Positions 43,201 through 51,967 are shown, counted from the stretch's first letter. The stretch is 64,000 nucleotides of DNA from Pseudochrobactrum asaccharolyticum (GCF_003314995.1 NZ_QNRH01000005.1:68633-132632), one strand, 5' to 3'. Notes: generated by a model not told the origin, from the sequence alone. Numbers and translations: made by a program.

Positions 43201-45780
43201 GCTGACGATCACCGAGAACTGGGCATTGCTGTTTTCACCCAGATTATCGCTGTTAAATTCCGGCTTGATACCGATCATATTGGTGTCGGATGCAACCGGC
43301 AGTGTCAGCTTGCGCTCAACCGCACGACCGCCGCCCTCACGCATACGCACAACAATATCCGCATTGAGACGCTGGGTTGTGGCAGGCAGATCATTCAGCA
43401 CAACCGGAATTTCGGCTTTGCCCTGCTCATTCAGAACCGGCAGTGCATCCAGAGTGGTACGGGTATCTTCCGGCTGTTCTTCATCTGCAAGACCGAAAAC
43501 ATATTTCGGGAACAGATCCCATGAACGGGTCGGGCGAATATTCACTTCGCCTTCCAGTGTCAGGCCGGCAGCAGGCGCACCATAGAGATAACGGCCGTCT
43601 ACTTTCACCACAGCCGCATCACCGGCACGGATTTCTTGTCCCTCTGAAGTCAGGTCGAACTCTGTGCGGTCCGGTACAAAATCCTCAACCAGAAACTGCT
43701 TTTCAGACAGCGGCGTGGCTTTCGGATCGCTTAAGATACGCAATGTCCATGTGCCGCGCATGGCGTTATCGGCCAGCGGCAGATCAACGGCATGTCCACC
43801 GGCAGCCTGTGATGTGCTGACAATCGCACGATCTTCCACGCCATCAGGGCGCAGGAAGGAGAAAGTCAGCGGCAGGTCAACGGCTTTTGCAGCGCTGTCA
43901 CGAACCAGTGCGGCTGCATGAACAGTCTCACCGGTGCGGTAAATACCACGCTCTGTCCAGCCATAGACATCCAAAGCACCCGGTGCAGGACGTCCGGTTA
44001 CACCACGATCGGACAAATCGAAGCCAGCGCGCTTCATATCGAGGAAGACATAATCTTCCTCTCCGTCTTTGCCTTTTGAACGCGCAGTCAGAATGGCCGG
44101 AGTCATCGCGGCGGTGCCGCGCATCAGACCGGCTGTAAAGGTCGCGCGACCGTCACCGTCGGTTGTTGCTGTGCCTAGCACTTCATTATTTGCGGCCAGC
44201 AATTGCAGCTCCACGCCTTCCATAGGCTTGGCAGTTGCCAGCGAGCGGGCAAAAACATTCAGACCGTCTTCACCGGCAAAAGTCGCAAGGCCGGTATCCG
44301 ATACCAGAAACCATTGTGTCGCCTGTGAAGCCCAAAATTCCGACTTATCGCCTTCCGCCTTGGCGGTCATAATATAAATGCCGGGCTTACGCTTCGGCAG
44401 CGCTTCATCAACAGGGAAGGATGAAACGATTTCCTTGTTCAGATCACTCTCTACGTCGAGTTTGCCGGTATATACCTTCTCGCCAAGTGTGCTGACGATC
44501 TGCGATGTTGCGTAACCGTCGAGCTGACCGAAGAAGCTGATACCATCCATCGACTGGGTCAGAGCGCGCTCGCCCACACGATAAACTTCAAGATCAATGG
44601 TTTTCACATTGATGCTGACAAGCGGAATACCACGGCGCATGGTGCTTGGCAGCACAAAGGCATCACCGTTGAAACGCACGGTCGGCGCACGGTCGCGGAC
44701 ATAAATATTCAGTGCAACCGGTGCTTCAATCATCTCACCGATCGCAGCTGGCAGACCTGCGCGGACACCAACGCGGTAATTTTTACCGTGCTGCAAACCT
44801 TCAATACAAATCTGTTTGTCTTTGGCTTCCACACCTTTCGGGGTAGCATCATCAATGGTCACGAAAGACGCATAATCAATACCGCTTTTCATCAGCGGCT
44901 CTGACAGCTGAATACAAACGCGCGGGTTAGCGCTGTCGCTGTCAATCGTATGGTCAACCACACGGAAGCCTTTGCGCACACGCAAGTCTTCATAGGCGGC
45001 GTTCACGGCTGCGGAATTCTGCAAGGCAAGGCTGGCTTTATAGGCATCGAGAGCCGGACGGAAATTGTCACGCATCTCCAGTGCTTTTGCCAGATTGCTC
45101 AGCGCTTCTGCCCGTTCAGAAACGGTACGGCTGAACTGATACGCAAGAATGGCAGAATTGGCAGCGGCACGTCTGACATCCCAGCTTGCTCCCTCACTCT
45201 GTGATTCAACGAGCGCCGAACGGCTCAGCCCCATCCAGACGGCGCTGTTTTCTTTGGCGATTGGCACAATGCGTGCAAAATCAATCACAGCAGAAGATGT
45301 ATTACCGGCTTCATAATTTCTTTGTGCGGCACGCAGCAGTTTTGCGACTTCGCCAGCAGGCTTTTCAGCAGTGGTCAGTTTATTGCGATAGGCGCGGGCT
45401 TCATCCAGCATGCTGGCCGGTACAAATGTCAGCGGCGGCGGTGCTGCAAGTTCGACCTCTACAGCAGCAGGGTCAAGAACTTTACCGGCAACAGCGCCCT
45501 CAATGGTATTCATTTGACCATAATCGGACTTCAGGAAGCACCATTTCGCCTTCACATTATAGGTAAAAGCGCGGCATTCCTGATCTTTGAGGCAAATATT
45601 TTCGCATTGTTCAAGACTGACATCTTTGACTGTGCGCAGATCAAAACCGGGATAATCACCATTTTGCGTGGTTGCGATCACCCTTGATCCGTCTTGGTTG
45701 GCCTGAGCCAGAACAGGTTGAACAGACAAGGCAAGCGCTGCAGACATAATAAAGCCCGCAAAGACATTACGCATCGACAT
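40282..45780 (-). CDS. bacterial alpha-2-macroglobulin with N-terminal PAN/apple domain
   Basis: 1,832 aa from the ATG at 45780 (MSMRNVF), preceded by CGGAGAATCC; the frame is open 17 codons further up but without RBS. A signal peptide ends near AQA (residue 26). A cysteine-rich PAN-type domain follows (EQCENICLKDQECRAFTYN...WCFLK, about residues 58-86), then MG-type domains with the A2M_N and central A2M regions. The thioester motif GCTEQ has Cys1382, inside YPYGCTEQTASRALPLLYMN. A C-terminal receptor-like domain ends near VEDMYRPQYFGRG. These periplasmic proteins trap proteases and are thought to protect the envelope with penicillin-binding protein 1C. No pbpC gene adjoins it here. A CtrA-like site lies 59 bp upstream. 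Confidence 0.93.
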   Translation of the reverse strand: MSMRNVFAGFIMSAALALSVQPVLAQANQDGSRVIATTQNGDYPGFDLRTVKDVSLEQCENICLKDQECRAFTYNVKAKWCFLKSDYGQMNTIEGAVAGKVLDPAAVEVELAAPPPLTFVPASMLDEARAYRNKLTTAEKPAGEVAKLLRAAQRNYEAGNTSSAVIDFARIVPIAKENSAVWMGLSRSALVESQSEGASWDVRRAAANSAILAYQFSRTVSERAEALSNLAKALEMRDNFRPALDAYKASLALQNSAAVNAAYEDLRVRKGFRVVDHTIDSDSANPRVCIQLSEPLMKSGIDYASFVTIDDATPKGVEAKDKQICIEGLQHGKNYRVGVRAGLPAAIGEMIEAPVALNIYVRDRAPTVRFNGDAFVLPSTMRRGIPLVSINVKTIDLEVYRVGERALTQSMDGISFFGQLDGYATSQIVSTLGEKVYTGKLDVESDLNKEIVSSFPVDEALPKRKPGIYIMTAKAEGDKSEFWASQATQWFLVSDTGLATFAGEDGLNVFARSLATAKPMEGVELQLLAANNEVLGTATTDGDGRATFTAGLMRGTAAMTPAILTARSKGKDGEEDYVFLDMKRAGFDLSDRGVTGRPAPGALDVYGWTERGIYRTGETVHAAALVRDSAAKAVDLPLTFSFLRPDGVEDRAIVSTSQAAGGHAVDLPLADNAMRGTWTLRILSDPKATPLSEKQFLVEDFVPDRTEFDLTSEGQEIRAGDAAVVKVDGRYLYGAPAAGLTLEGEVNIRPTRSWDLFPKYVFGLADEEQPEDTRTTLDALPVLNEQGKAEIPVVLNDLPATTQRLNADIVVRMREGGGRAVERKLTLPVASDTNMIGIKPEFNSDNLGENSNAQFSVIVSDANGKRVTEDGLEWSLVKVERNYQWYRSGSSWNYEPVTYTRQVANGTVSVDEQTAGSIQVPVEWGRYRLEIATSDPDGPQSSFEFYAGWYVEARSTETPDGLEVALDKETYKDGETAILKVSPRFAGELLVTIGADSLLMTKTVSVPAEGAEVEIPVSGEWGAGAYITASLYRPGEAQESRMPARAIGIRWLAVDPAERKLSVRIETPEKTEPRQALAIPVSIGGLKSGDQAYVMISAVDVGILNLTNHKPADPAGWYFGQRQLGLEIRDLYGRLIDGSLGTMGRLRTGGDGAQMAVEGSPPTEKLVAFFAGPVEVGADGKASVNFEIPQFNGTARVSAVAWTKTTVGNAQSDVIIRDPVVVTAALPKFMAPQDQAQLRLDIANTDGPAGQYRVSVASSGLVSVPQGQAPSSVTLGQGEKTHLILPLQAERAGTEVLTVQLTHESGLSISQDLILPVRASSLPETTRKEVTLAAVNGSLVINKELLAGQRMDGASVSINVSNASGFDIPGLLTSLDRYPYGCTEQTASRALPLLYMNELAKQAGMPLQDSDEELNKRIQDAIYKVLNNQSSSGSFGLWSPDSGDLWLDAYVTDFLTRAREQKFDVPQQAMVLALDNLQNALSYDVSITDNGNSIAYAFYVLSRNRRASIADLRYYADTRLEEFATPLARAQIGASLALYGDGERSEKAFVSAFRLADKGNISWARSDYGSNLRDGAAILALAAESRPVPSIVPQLVKMVGGLSNETRYTSTQEQAWLLLAARGLKDEDANLTLQLNGEDRQGALSERLTGEQLEVAPVTIANTGAKPVTAVITTVAAPVEAPPAGGDGFTIARSYYTLDGAEVSVSDAQQNERYVVVLKVTEANNWASRILITDLLPAGFEIDNPRIVDSADLSNFGWLDGTTVAHSEFRSDRFVAAFNSSGGNAREYTVAYTVRAVTPGTYAHPAPYVEDMYRPQYFGRGAAGMMQVQPAK

Positions 45781-45838
45781 CGGGATTCTCCGGTCAATTA
45801 AATTTGATTCAGCCATGAAACTTGTCAGCACGCTCTTG

Positions 45839-45853
45839 TCAAGACAGCCTTAA
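45839..45853 (-). promoter_or_regulatory. CtrA-like site upstream of the alpha-2-macroglobulin gene
   Basis: On the minus strand TTAA-N7-TTGA (plus-strand TCAA 45839-45842, TTAA 45850-45853), one base from the CtrA consensus TTAA-N7-TTAA. It overlaps a TTGACA that could be a -35. The core CTTAAGGCTGTCTT closely resembles CTTAAGACTGACTT before the L,D-transpeptidase. Confidence 0.45.
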
Positions 45854-46032
45854 GAACAGGTAAGCACAACAAAAGCCTTCAGAAATATGTCATAAAATCC
45901 GCGAAACGTACCATAACCCTTATTTTTGGCCTGATTTTCCGGCTATATATGCCTGCACATATCGCTATTTTTATATACACTAATTTTTGGGTGACCCTCA
46001 CAGTTTTTTACTCTAAGGAAGAAATAAGCCTG

Positions 46033-46044
46033 TCAGACGTCTGA
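46033..46044. promoter_or_regulatory. perfect palindrome TCAGACGTCTGA before the LysR-type gene
   Basis: A 12-bp palindrome 22 bp upstream of the LysR-type start. Its halves recur as an inverted pair in the promoter of the peptide operon (59279-59330). Autoregulatory LysR operators commonly sit in this position. Confidence 0.6.
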
Positions 46045-46066
46045 ATTGCTATTGCGGAATATTTCT

Positions 46067-46993
46067 ATGGAATTGAAGTGGCTCGAAGATTTTCTCTGCC
46101 TCTCACAACATCTGAATTTTTCCCGTGCAGCGAATGAGCGGCATGTCACACAGTCCGCGCTTTCCCGCAGGATTAAACAGCTTGAGGCATGGGTCGGTGT
46201 ACCCTTGGTCGACCGCTCAACCTATCCGATCCGTCTGACACTGGCAGGACAAAGCTTTCTCGCCCGCGCCCATGATGCTGTCGGGCTTCTCACCCATGCA
46301 AGAGATGAGCTGAGTGCGCGCTACACACCGATGATGGAAGTGCTGTCCTTTGCAACGCTCAACACCCTGTCTTTGACGTTCTTTCCGGCATTGATGGCGC
46401 AGATTGAAAAAAACGGTGATAATTTCCGCACCCGCTTTTCCGATCCGCACCCTTCATTCCTCGGCAATGTTTCCACTCTGCTCAACGGAAACTGCGACTT
46501 TCTGCTGACCTATGCACATCCGTTAGTCAGCCAGATGGATAATCTGAAGAACTTCCCCTATCTGTCCCTTGGATACGAGAAGGTCATTCCGGTCTGTGCC
46601 GCCGATGCTGCTGGTCAGCCAATGCACCGGCTGAAAAACGGAACGCTGCCAACGGAATATCTGCGTTATCGCGATACGACATTTTTCGCACAGGTTCTGG
46701 ATCCGCTTGTCGAAACCCGCGGCCTGAATCTCAATATGGTCTATGAAAACGGCATGGCGGTCGGCCTGAAAGCCATGGCCGTATCCGGCCAAGGCGTAGC
46801 GTGGATTCCGCAAAGCCTGATGCCGGATGAATGGAAACGCGGCATTCTCGTCAGAGCTGGTCAGGAAGAATATGATCTGGATGTGGAAATCCGCGTCTAT
46901 CGCTCGCAGCGTTTTCGCACGGATTATGCTGAGCGTTTCTGGCGGCGTGCAACAACGCTCGCCGCCAAAGATATTAACTGGTGGCAGAGCTGA
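46067..46993 (+). CDS. LysR-family regulator, HypT (YjiE)-like
   Basis: 308 aa from the ATG at 46067; an in-frame TTG 7 codons earlier lies almost at the palindrome. The N-terminal HTH reads KWLEDFLCLSQHLNFSRAAN then VTQSALSRRIKQLEAWVGV, standard for LysR. The effector domain has IPVCAADAAG-type and GQGVAWIPQSL segments and ends AERFWRRA. Segment-by-segment it recalls E. coli HypT (KWL-DFL-L--NFS-AA, GIAWLP, AERFWRE), a hypochlorite-responsive regulator, but the redox function is not implied by this alone. Its last 20 nt overlap the 3' end of the convergent PrpD-like gene. Shared palindromes indicate that it regulates the peptide operon ending here. Confidence 0.85.
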   Translation: MELKWLEDFLCLSQHLNFSRAANERHVTQSALSRRIKQLEAWVGVPLVDRSTYPIRLTLAGQSFLARAHDAVGLLTHARDELSARYTPMMEVLSFATLNTLSLTFFPALMAQIEKNGDNFRTRFSDPHPSFLGNVSTLLNGNCDFLLTYAHPLVSQMDNLKNFPYLSLGYEKVIPVCAADAAGQPMHRLKNGTLPTEYLRYRDTTFFAQVLDPLVETRGLNLNMVYENGMAVGLKAMAVSGQGVAWIPQSLMPDEWKRGILVRAGQEEYDLDVEIRVYRSQRFRTDYAERFWRRATTLAAKDINWWQS

Positions 46994-48326
46994 ACATTAG
47001 TTTCAGTGTTTTCAGGTTTTTTGTACCATCCAGTGCCAGAAGACTTTCATAAACACTGTCAGCATTGTTCAAGGTACCACAGCAATCCATGAACTTACCG
47101 AAGCGGTCAGCACCGGTAAACGGCTCCTGCAAACTACCAACGGCATAATTGCGGGATACTGTGCGCACCCGTCCGTTATGGAGTTTTACAGTCGCAATAT
47201 GCGGCAGTTTATCCTGAGCAACCCGTTCTTCATCCGCGCTGTAACTCAGCATTGTCACGCGGGATAACAGCGGATCATCCGCATAGCGCTGCACTGCCTG
47301 CGGTGTGAAATCGGCAAGGCTCAAATGCCCTGCCCGCAATGCCCGTGCCACACAATAGTGCATGGAAAAACGCGCCTGCATTTCATCAACCGGTTGCGGA
47401 TAGGTCAGATTACGGTAATTGGCGATGCCAACCAGCGCCTCGACACTTTCCACATCCTCTGCCGTGAAGTCGTGCTCACGCATCAGATCCAGTAAACCAT
47501 CGACAATCAGATGGGTTGAACCGCAACACGGATGTTTCTTCGGCATAACCCCTGCAGTTTCAATGATATGTCCGGCAGCCTCGGCCATAGCGTCAGTTTT
47601 CCAGCCACGACGCTGATCACCGGCAAACAGACTATGAAACCCCTGTGCACCTTCCAGAATATCAGGCCGCGCTTGCATGCCCGCTTTGGCCAGCAATGCA
47701 GCCTCCACCGCATTTCGTGCCGCCATACCCGCATGAAACGGCTTGATCAGCGTACCAAACTGGCCTTTGGTGCCGGATGCATAGCTGACCGCAATAGTGA
47801 TTGCCCGCGCTGTTGTCTCTTCATCCAGTCCCAGCATATGCGCAACAGCAACCGCTGTTCCGACACTGCCAATAGTCGAAGTGCCATGCCATCCGGCAGT
47901 ATAATGCGCCTGCCCAACACCATCGCCAATCAGCGCCTGCGCCTGAAGTCCTGCCAGATAGGCATCAATCAGTTGCGCACCGGATATTTTGCCAAAATCC
48001 GCGACAGCCAGCATCGCCGGTACAATCACCGCTGAAGCATGGCTCATGCCCGGCAGGAAGTTGTCATCATAATCCAGCGCATGAGCGGCAGTACCATTCA
48101 CCAGTGCTGCCACAATCGGGCTTGAGGTTTCACCGGTTACCAGCAGCGCCTCTCCCGCGCTGCCGGTCGGGGCAAAAGCCTCAAACACTGTTTTAGTGCT
48201 TACATCTTCACGACCGGCGACCATACAGGCCAGCGTGTCGATAATCGCATCACGCGCCAGCAGACGCGCTTTTGCACTGGTCACCGGCCTTGCACAAATC
48301 TGCGCAATGGCTCCGGCAACCGTCAT
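46974..48326 (-). CDS. MmgE/PrpD-family protein
   Basis: 450 aa from the ATG at 48326, preceded by GGGAGGAGGAA; the frame is open 79 codons further up without family similarity. Family features: a helical N-terminal domain beginning ARLLARDAIIDTLACMVAGRED, ALDYDDNFLPGMSHASAVIVPA, and HGTSTIGSVGTAVAVAHMLGLDE, with KKHPCCGSTHLIVDGLLDL near residue 270. Members are 2-methylcitrate dehydratase or cis-aconitate decarboxylase relatives, and many have unknown substrates. No propionate genes adjoin. It is the last gene of the ten-gene peptide operon, where its role is unclear. Confidence 0.88.
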   Translation of the reverse strand: MTVAGAIAQICARPVTSAKARLLARDAIIDTLACMVAGREDVSTKTVFEAFAPTGSAGEALLVTGETSSPIVAALVNGTAAHALDYDDNFLPGMSHASAVIVPAMLAVADFGKISGAQLIDAYLAGLQAQALIGDGVGQAHYTAGWHGTSTIGSVGTAVAVAHMLGLDEETTARAITIAVSYASGTKGQFGTLIKPFHAGMAARNAVEAALLAKAGMQARPDILEGAQGFHSLFAGDQRRGWKTDAMAEAAGHIIETAGVMPKKHPCCGSTHLIVDGLLDLMREHDFTAEDVESVEALVGIANYRNLTYPQPVDEMQARFSMHYCVARALRAGHLSLADFTPQAVQRYADDPLLSRVTMLSYSADEERVAQDKLPHIATVKLHNGRVRTVSRNYAVGSLQEPFTGADRFGKFMDCCGTLNNADSVYESLLALDGTKNLKTLKLMFSSATS

Positions 48327-48346
48327 TTCCTCCTCCCGCATTTCCC

Positions 48347-49348
48347 TCACCCCTGAAATGCGTTGAAGATCAGTTTCAGCAAGCGCCCGAATTTGTGTCG
48401 GTTGAGCTGGCGACCGGCAATATCGGTATCCACCCGATGCACAATCACCATATCCAGTGCCGGAATGGTAATACAGAAATGTCCACCTGCACCAAAGCCT
48501 GCATAAGTGCCCTTTGGTGTTACCACACCCGGGAAGAACACACCGTCCCGCTCCAGCCACCACATATAGCCATAGGCACCGCGTGCTCCGGCATCAGAAT
48601 AAGGCATCACGCATTCCTGCGCCCAGCCTTTCGGCAGCACATCTTCACCGTTCCAGCGGCCATGACGTAAGTATAACTGGCTAAAACGTGCCAGATCGCG
48701 TGTCGACAGGCGGAACGGATAGGCTGCGTGACGGCTCTCGGTGAAGCGGTCATGCCAGCCATCCGGCTTATCACCGGTGAGCGAAAAATCTTCGAACTGC
48801 AGCGACTTGGCAATGCGCTCATCAAAAGCCTGATGCACAGTCTTACCGGTCAGCTGTTCAAAAATTGTACCCAGCGCATTAAAATCCCAGTTATTATAGC
48901 ACCAGAAGGTGCCCGGTGCATGGGAATGACGCTTCTCCTTGATCATCCGCATCCACGGCGTTTCATACCCCGCCGCATGATAAATACCGGAGCGTGCCGT
49001 CAGCAGATCATAAACAGTTGCCTGCTTTTCAACTTCGCTCAAACCGTCATTATCGTCGATGCCGAGTTGTTCAAGCGTCAGGCTCAGATCAATCGTACCA
49101 TCCGCCACATCCTGCCCCATCAAAGCAGCGAGAATGCTTTTGCGGATCGAATGGCAGAGATATTTATGGGTAATGTCACCATAGGTGTAGATGATCTTAC
49201 CGCTCTGCACGATCATCAGAGCATCCGTTTCCTGTCCCTCAGCACAGGCTTCGACCGCCTGCAGCCCTGCTTCAGACCAACCGGACTGAGCAGGATTTTG
49301 CACCCGCTCCCATTCTGCCGCCGGATTGACTGCATGCTGATGACTCAT
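48347..49348 (-). CDS. serine hydrolase, class C beta-lactamase / PBP-like
   Basis: 333 aa, no signal peptide, so probably cytoplasmic. The SxxK motif is Ser67-Ile-Arg-Lys70 (CHSIRKSIL). The second motif is Tyr151-Asn-Asn153 (WCYNNWDFN). GAGGHF near the C-terminus takes the place of KTG with a histidine, as in EstB/DAP-type members. These enzymes include D-aminopeptidases, esterases and amidases. Its placement directly after a dipeptide-type ATPase gene, overlapping by 4 nt, suggests an intracellular peptidase or amidase for imported substrates rather than antibiotic resistance. Confidence 0.85.
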   Translation of the reverse strand: MSHQHAVNPAAEWERVQNPAQSGWSEAGLQAVEACAEGQETDALMIVQSGKIIYTYGDITHKYLCHSIRKSILAALMGQDVADGTIDLSLTLEQLGIDDNDGLSEVEKQATVYDLLTARSGIYHAAGYETPWMRMIKEKRHSHAPGTFWCYNNWDFNALGTIFEQLTGKTVHQAFDERIAKSLQFEDFSLTGDKPDGWHDRFTESRHAAYPFRLSTRDLARFSQLYLRHGRWNGEDVLPKGWAQECVMPYSDAGARGAYGYMWWLERDGVFFPGVVTPKGTYAGFGAGGHFCITIPALDMVIVHRVDTDIAGRQLNRHKFGRLLKLIFNAFQG

Positions 49349-50151
49349 AGCTGAGCTCCTTTGACTTCATTATGCGCAACGGCCTCAACACTGGCCTGCA
49401 AAAATTCCTGCGTATAAGGCGCACTGGCACGGGACTGGCGCAGATCATCTGCCGTCAGTTCTTCCAGAATAATGCCTTTATGCATCACACCGACCCGCTC
49501 ACAAATATGCGCAACCACTGCCAGATCGTGACTGACCATCAGATAGGTCAGACCACGCTCACGGCGCAGGGTTTTAAGCAGATTGAGAATTTCCGCCTGA
49601 ACAGAAACGTCCAGTGCCGAGGTCGGCTCATCCAGCAACAGCACTTCCGGCTCGATAATAAGCGCACGGGCAATCGCCACACGCTGACGCTGACCGCCTG
49701 ATAATTCATGCGGATAGCGATACATGAAGCTTGGTCCCAGACCGACAGCCGTCAGCACATCGCGGATACGCTCTTCTTTGCGATCCATACCGTGAATGGT
49801 CAGGGATTCCGCCAGCACTTTATGCACCATCTTGCGCGGATGCAGCGAAGCATAAGGATCCTGAAACACCATCTGCACGCGGCGGAAGAACGATTTGTCC
49901 CGCTCGCCGGACAGCAATGTACCGTCAAAATTGAAATTGCCGGTATAATGCGGGATCAGGCCGGCCAATGCGCGCAGGATTGTGGACTTACCGCAACCGG
50001 ATTCCCCAATCAGACCATAGGCCTCACCACGGGCAATATGAAAGCGGGCTTTCTTGACCACTGTCGAGCGCTTGCGCCCCTTACCGAAGCTGACAGACAG
50101 GTCGGAGACATCCACCAGCGGCGTCGTTTTTTCACTCATGATATCCGCCAT
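49345..50151 (-). CDS. ABC peptide importer ATPase, DppF/OppF-like
   Basis: 268 aa. Walker A GESGCGKS (near residue 46), Q-loop MVFQDPYASLHPRK, signature LSGGQRQRVAIARAL, Walker B VLLLDEPTSALD and H-loop VSHDLAVVAHI. It is short for DppF and lacks most of the C-terminal oligopeptide domain. Translation is coupled at both ends: its ATG overlaps the preceding stop by 1 nt (TAATG) and its stop overlaps the serine hydrolase start by 4 nt. MADIM offers two starts. It pairs with the ATPase encoded just upstream. Confidence 0.92.
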   Translation of the reverse strand: MADIMSEKTTPLVDVSDLSVSFGKGRKRSTVVKKARFHIARGEAYGLIGESGCGKSTILRALAGLIPHYTGNFNFDGTLLSGERDKSFFRRVQMVFQDPYASLHPRKMVHKVLAESLTIHGMDRKEERIRDVLTAVGLGPSFMYRYPHELSGGQRQRVAIARALIIEPEVLLLDEPTSALDVSVQAEILNLLKTLRRERGLTYLMVSHDLAVVAHICERVGVMHKGIILEELTADDLRQSRASAPYTQEFLQASVEAVAHNEVKGAQL

Positions 50152-51014
50152 TATTTCTGTCCTCCGCTGAGGGTCGCGCCTGACAGCCAGCTCGGATCAC
50201 GCTCCGGCACTTTCAGCATATCCACCGGCTGGTCGAGACGCGGCAGGCTGGCAAGCAGAGCCTGCGTATAGGGATGCTGCGCTTTATGCAGTTCTTTGGC
50301 AGGCAGGTCTTCCATGATGCGACCGGCATACATCACCAGCACGCGATCGCAGAAATCCGCCACCAGATTGAGGTCGTGGCTAATGAACATCAGTCCGGTA
50401 CCGGAACGGCTCACCAGCTCGTCCAGAACGGTCAGCACCTGACGGCGCACCGTGACGTCCAGCGCAGAGGTTGGCTCATCGGCGATGATCATATCCGGCT
50501 CAGGGATCAGCATCATCGCGATCATCACACGCTGTCCCATACCGCCGGAAATCTCATGCGGGAACAGGTTCATCACCCGCTCCGCGTCACGGATATGCAC
50601 GGCTTCCAACATGGTCAGTGTGCGCTGACGGGCTTCCTGCTTATTCACCCGATGATGCAGCCGGTAGGCTTCCATAATCTGGTCGCCGATACGGATCAGC
50701 GGATTGAGCGAATATTTCGGATCTTGCAAAATCATCGAGATTTTATTGCCACGCACCGAGCGCATCTGACGCTCACTGGCACCCAGCAAATCCACATCAC
50801 CGAATTGCAGCTTCTTGGCTTTGATCTGCGCCGCTTTCGGGGTCAGTTTGAGGATTGAACGGCCGGTCATGGATTTACCGGAACCGCTCTCACCTACAAT
50901 ACCGACTTTCTCGCGCCCGATGGAAAAGCTGATGCCACGCACCACATCGATTGAGCGGTCAACACCCGGAAAGGACACCCACAGATCTTCAACTTCTAGC
51001 AGAGGTTTGGTCAT
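50151..51014 (-). CDS. ABC peptide importer ATPase, DppD/OppD-like
   Basis: 287 aa. Walker A GESGSGKS, Q-loop MILQDPKYSLNPLI, signature ISGGMGQRVMIAMML (a Gly replaces the usual Arg in GGMRQR), Walker B MIIADEPTSALD and H-loop ISHDLNLVADF. The C-terminal HPYTQALLASLPRL is the OppD/DppD extension. It hydrolyses ATP together with the DppF-like subunit to power peptide import by the two downstream-coded permeases' channel. Confidence 0.92.
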   Translation of the reverse strand: MTKPLLEVEDLWVSFPGVDRSIDVVRGISFSIGREKVGIVGESGSGKSMTGRSILKLTPKAAQIKAKKLQFGDVDLLGASERQMRSVRGNKISMILQDPKYSLNPLIRIGDQIMEAYRLHHRVNKQEARQRTLTMLEAVHIRDAERVMNLFPHEISGGMGQRVMIAMMLIPEPDMIIADEPTSALDVTVRRQVLTVLDELVSRSGTGLMFISHDLNLVADFCDRVLVMYAGRIMEDLPAKELHKAQHPYTQALLASLPRLDQPVDMLKVPERDPSWLSGATLSGGQK

Positions 51015-51032
51015 TTGATTTATCCGTTCCTC

Positions 51033-51959
51033 TTATCCGTTACGTGGGTCAAGTACGTCGCGCAGACCATCACCAAACAGGTTGAAGGCAAGGCTGGCGA
51101 GCAGAATGGCACAACCGGGCATGGCTGCGAGCCACCACGAGGTCATCATGAATTCACGGCCGCTGGAGAGCATCGCACCCCATTCAGGGCTTGGCGGCTG
51201 CGCACCAAGACCCAGGAAGCCAAGACCGGCAGCTGTGAGAATAATCGACGACATATTGAGCGTGATACGGATCACCACCGACGGGATACACATCGGCACA
51301 ACGTGGTGCCAGATCACGCGCATCGTGGAGGCACCCTGCAAGCGGATGGCTGCCACATAGTCGGACGAGCGGATGGTCAGTGTTTCCGCACGTGCCAAAC
51401 GGGCAATCGGCGGCCATGCAGCCAGCGAGATCGCGATCACGGCATTCTCAATGCCGGGCCCAAGCGCCGCAGCAAATGACAGCGCCAGAACAAGGCTTGG
51501 AAATGCGAGGAAAATATCAACAATACGCATCAGCGCTGTATCAACCCAGCCGCCCATATAACCGGCAGTCGTGCCGACAATCAGGCCGATTGGCGCGGCA
51601 ATGATTGCCGTCAGCGTCACGATATAAAGCGTGATGCGCGAACCATAGACCAGACGGCTGAAAATATCACGGCCCAGCTCATCAGTGCCGAAATAATGCG
51701 CCCATGACGGCGGTTGCAGACGATTGGCCAGATTATTCGCACCGATATCATAAGGCGCGATATAAGGCGCAAAGATCGCCACAGCCACCAGCAGCAGAAT
51801 AACGAACAGGCCGAAAACTGCGGATGTATTGGTCAGAAGCTTCAGCCAAGAGCGGCGCAATTGCTGCACATTGGCCTGAAGGGCGGAGGAAGGCACCGGC
51901 GCACGCAGCCATTCACGGAATGACGAAGCGTTAGGTGCGGAATTGGAAGTATCAGTCAT
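51033..51959 (-). CDS. ABC peptide importer permease, DppC-like
   Basis: 308 aa with six predicted membrane segments after a polar N-terminus of about 35 residues. Family motifs: HYFGTDELGRDIFSRLVYG, the coupling loop AAIRLQGASTMRVIWHHVVP and GLGFLGLGAQPPSPEWGAML. It forms the membrane channel with the DppB-like protein encoded 8 bp upstream. Confidence 0.93.
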   Translation of the reverse strand: MTDTSNSAPNASSFREWLRAPVPSSALQANVQQLRRSWLKLLTNTSAVFGLFVILLLVAVAIFAPYIAPYDIGANNLANRLQPPSWAHYFGTDELGRDIFSRLVYGSRITLYIVTLTAIIAAPIGLIVGTTAGYMGGWVDTALMRIVDIFLAFPSLVLALSFAAALGPGIENAVIAISLAAWPPIARLARAETLTIRSSDYVAAIRLQGASTMRVIWHHVVPMCIPSVVIRITLNMSSIILTAAGLGFLGLGAQPPSPEWGAMLSSGREFMMTSWWLAAMPGCAILLASLAFNLFGDGLRDVLDPRNG

Positions 51960-51967
51960 AAGAGCAC

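Noticed and set aside
46974-46993. Frameshift or error where the LysR-type and PrpD-like genes overlap
   Set aside because: Both reading frames are intact to their stops; a 20-nt convergent 3' overlap is common and needs no correction.
48327-48563. N-terminal extension of the PrpD-like protein (79 codons)
   Set aside because: It overlaps the coding end of the serine hydrolase in another frame and is cysteine-rich without family similarity; GGGAGGAGGAA precedes the ATG at 48326.
48347-49348. Beta-lactam resistance gene
   Set aside because: The SxxK and YxN motifs place it in the class C-like superfamily, but it lacks a signal peptide and KTG and sits in a peptide operon, so a peptidase/esterase role is more likely.
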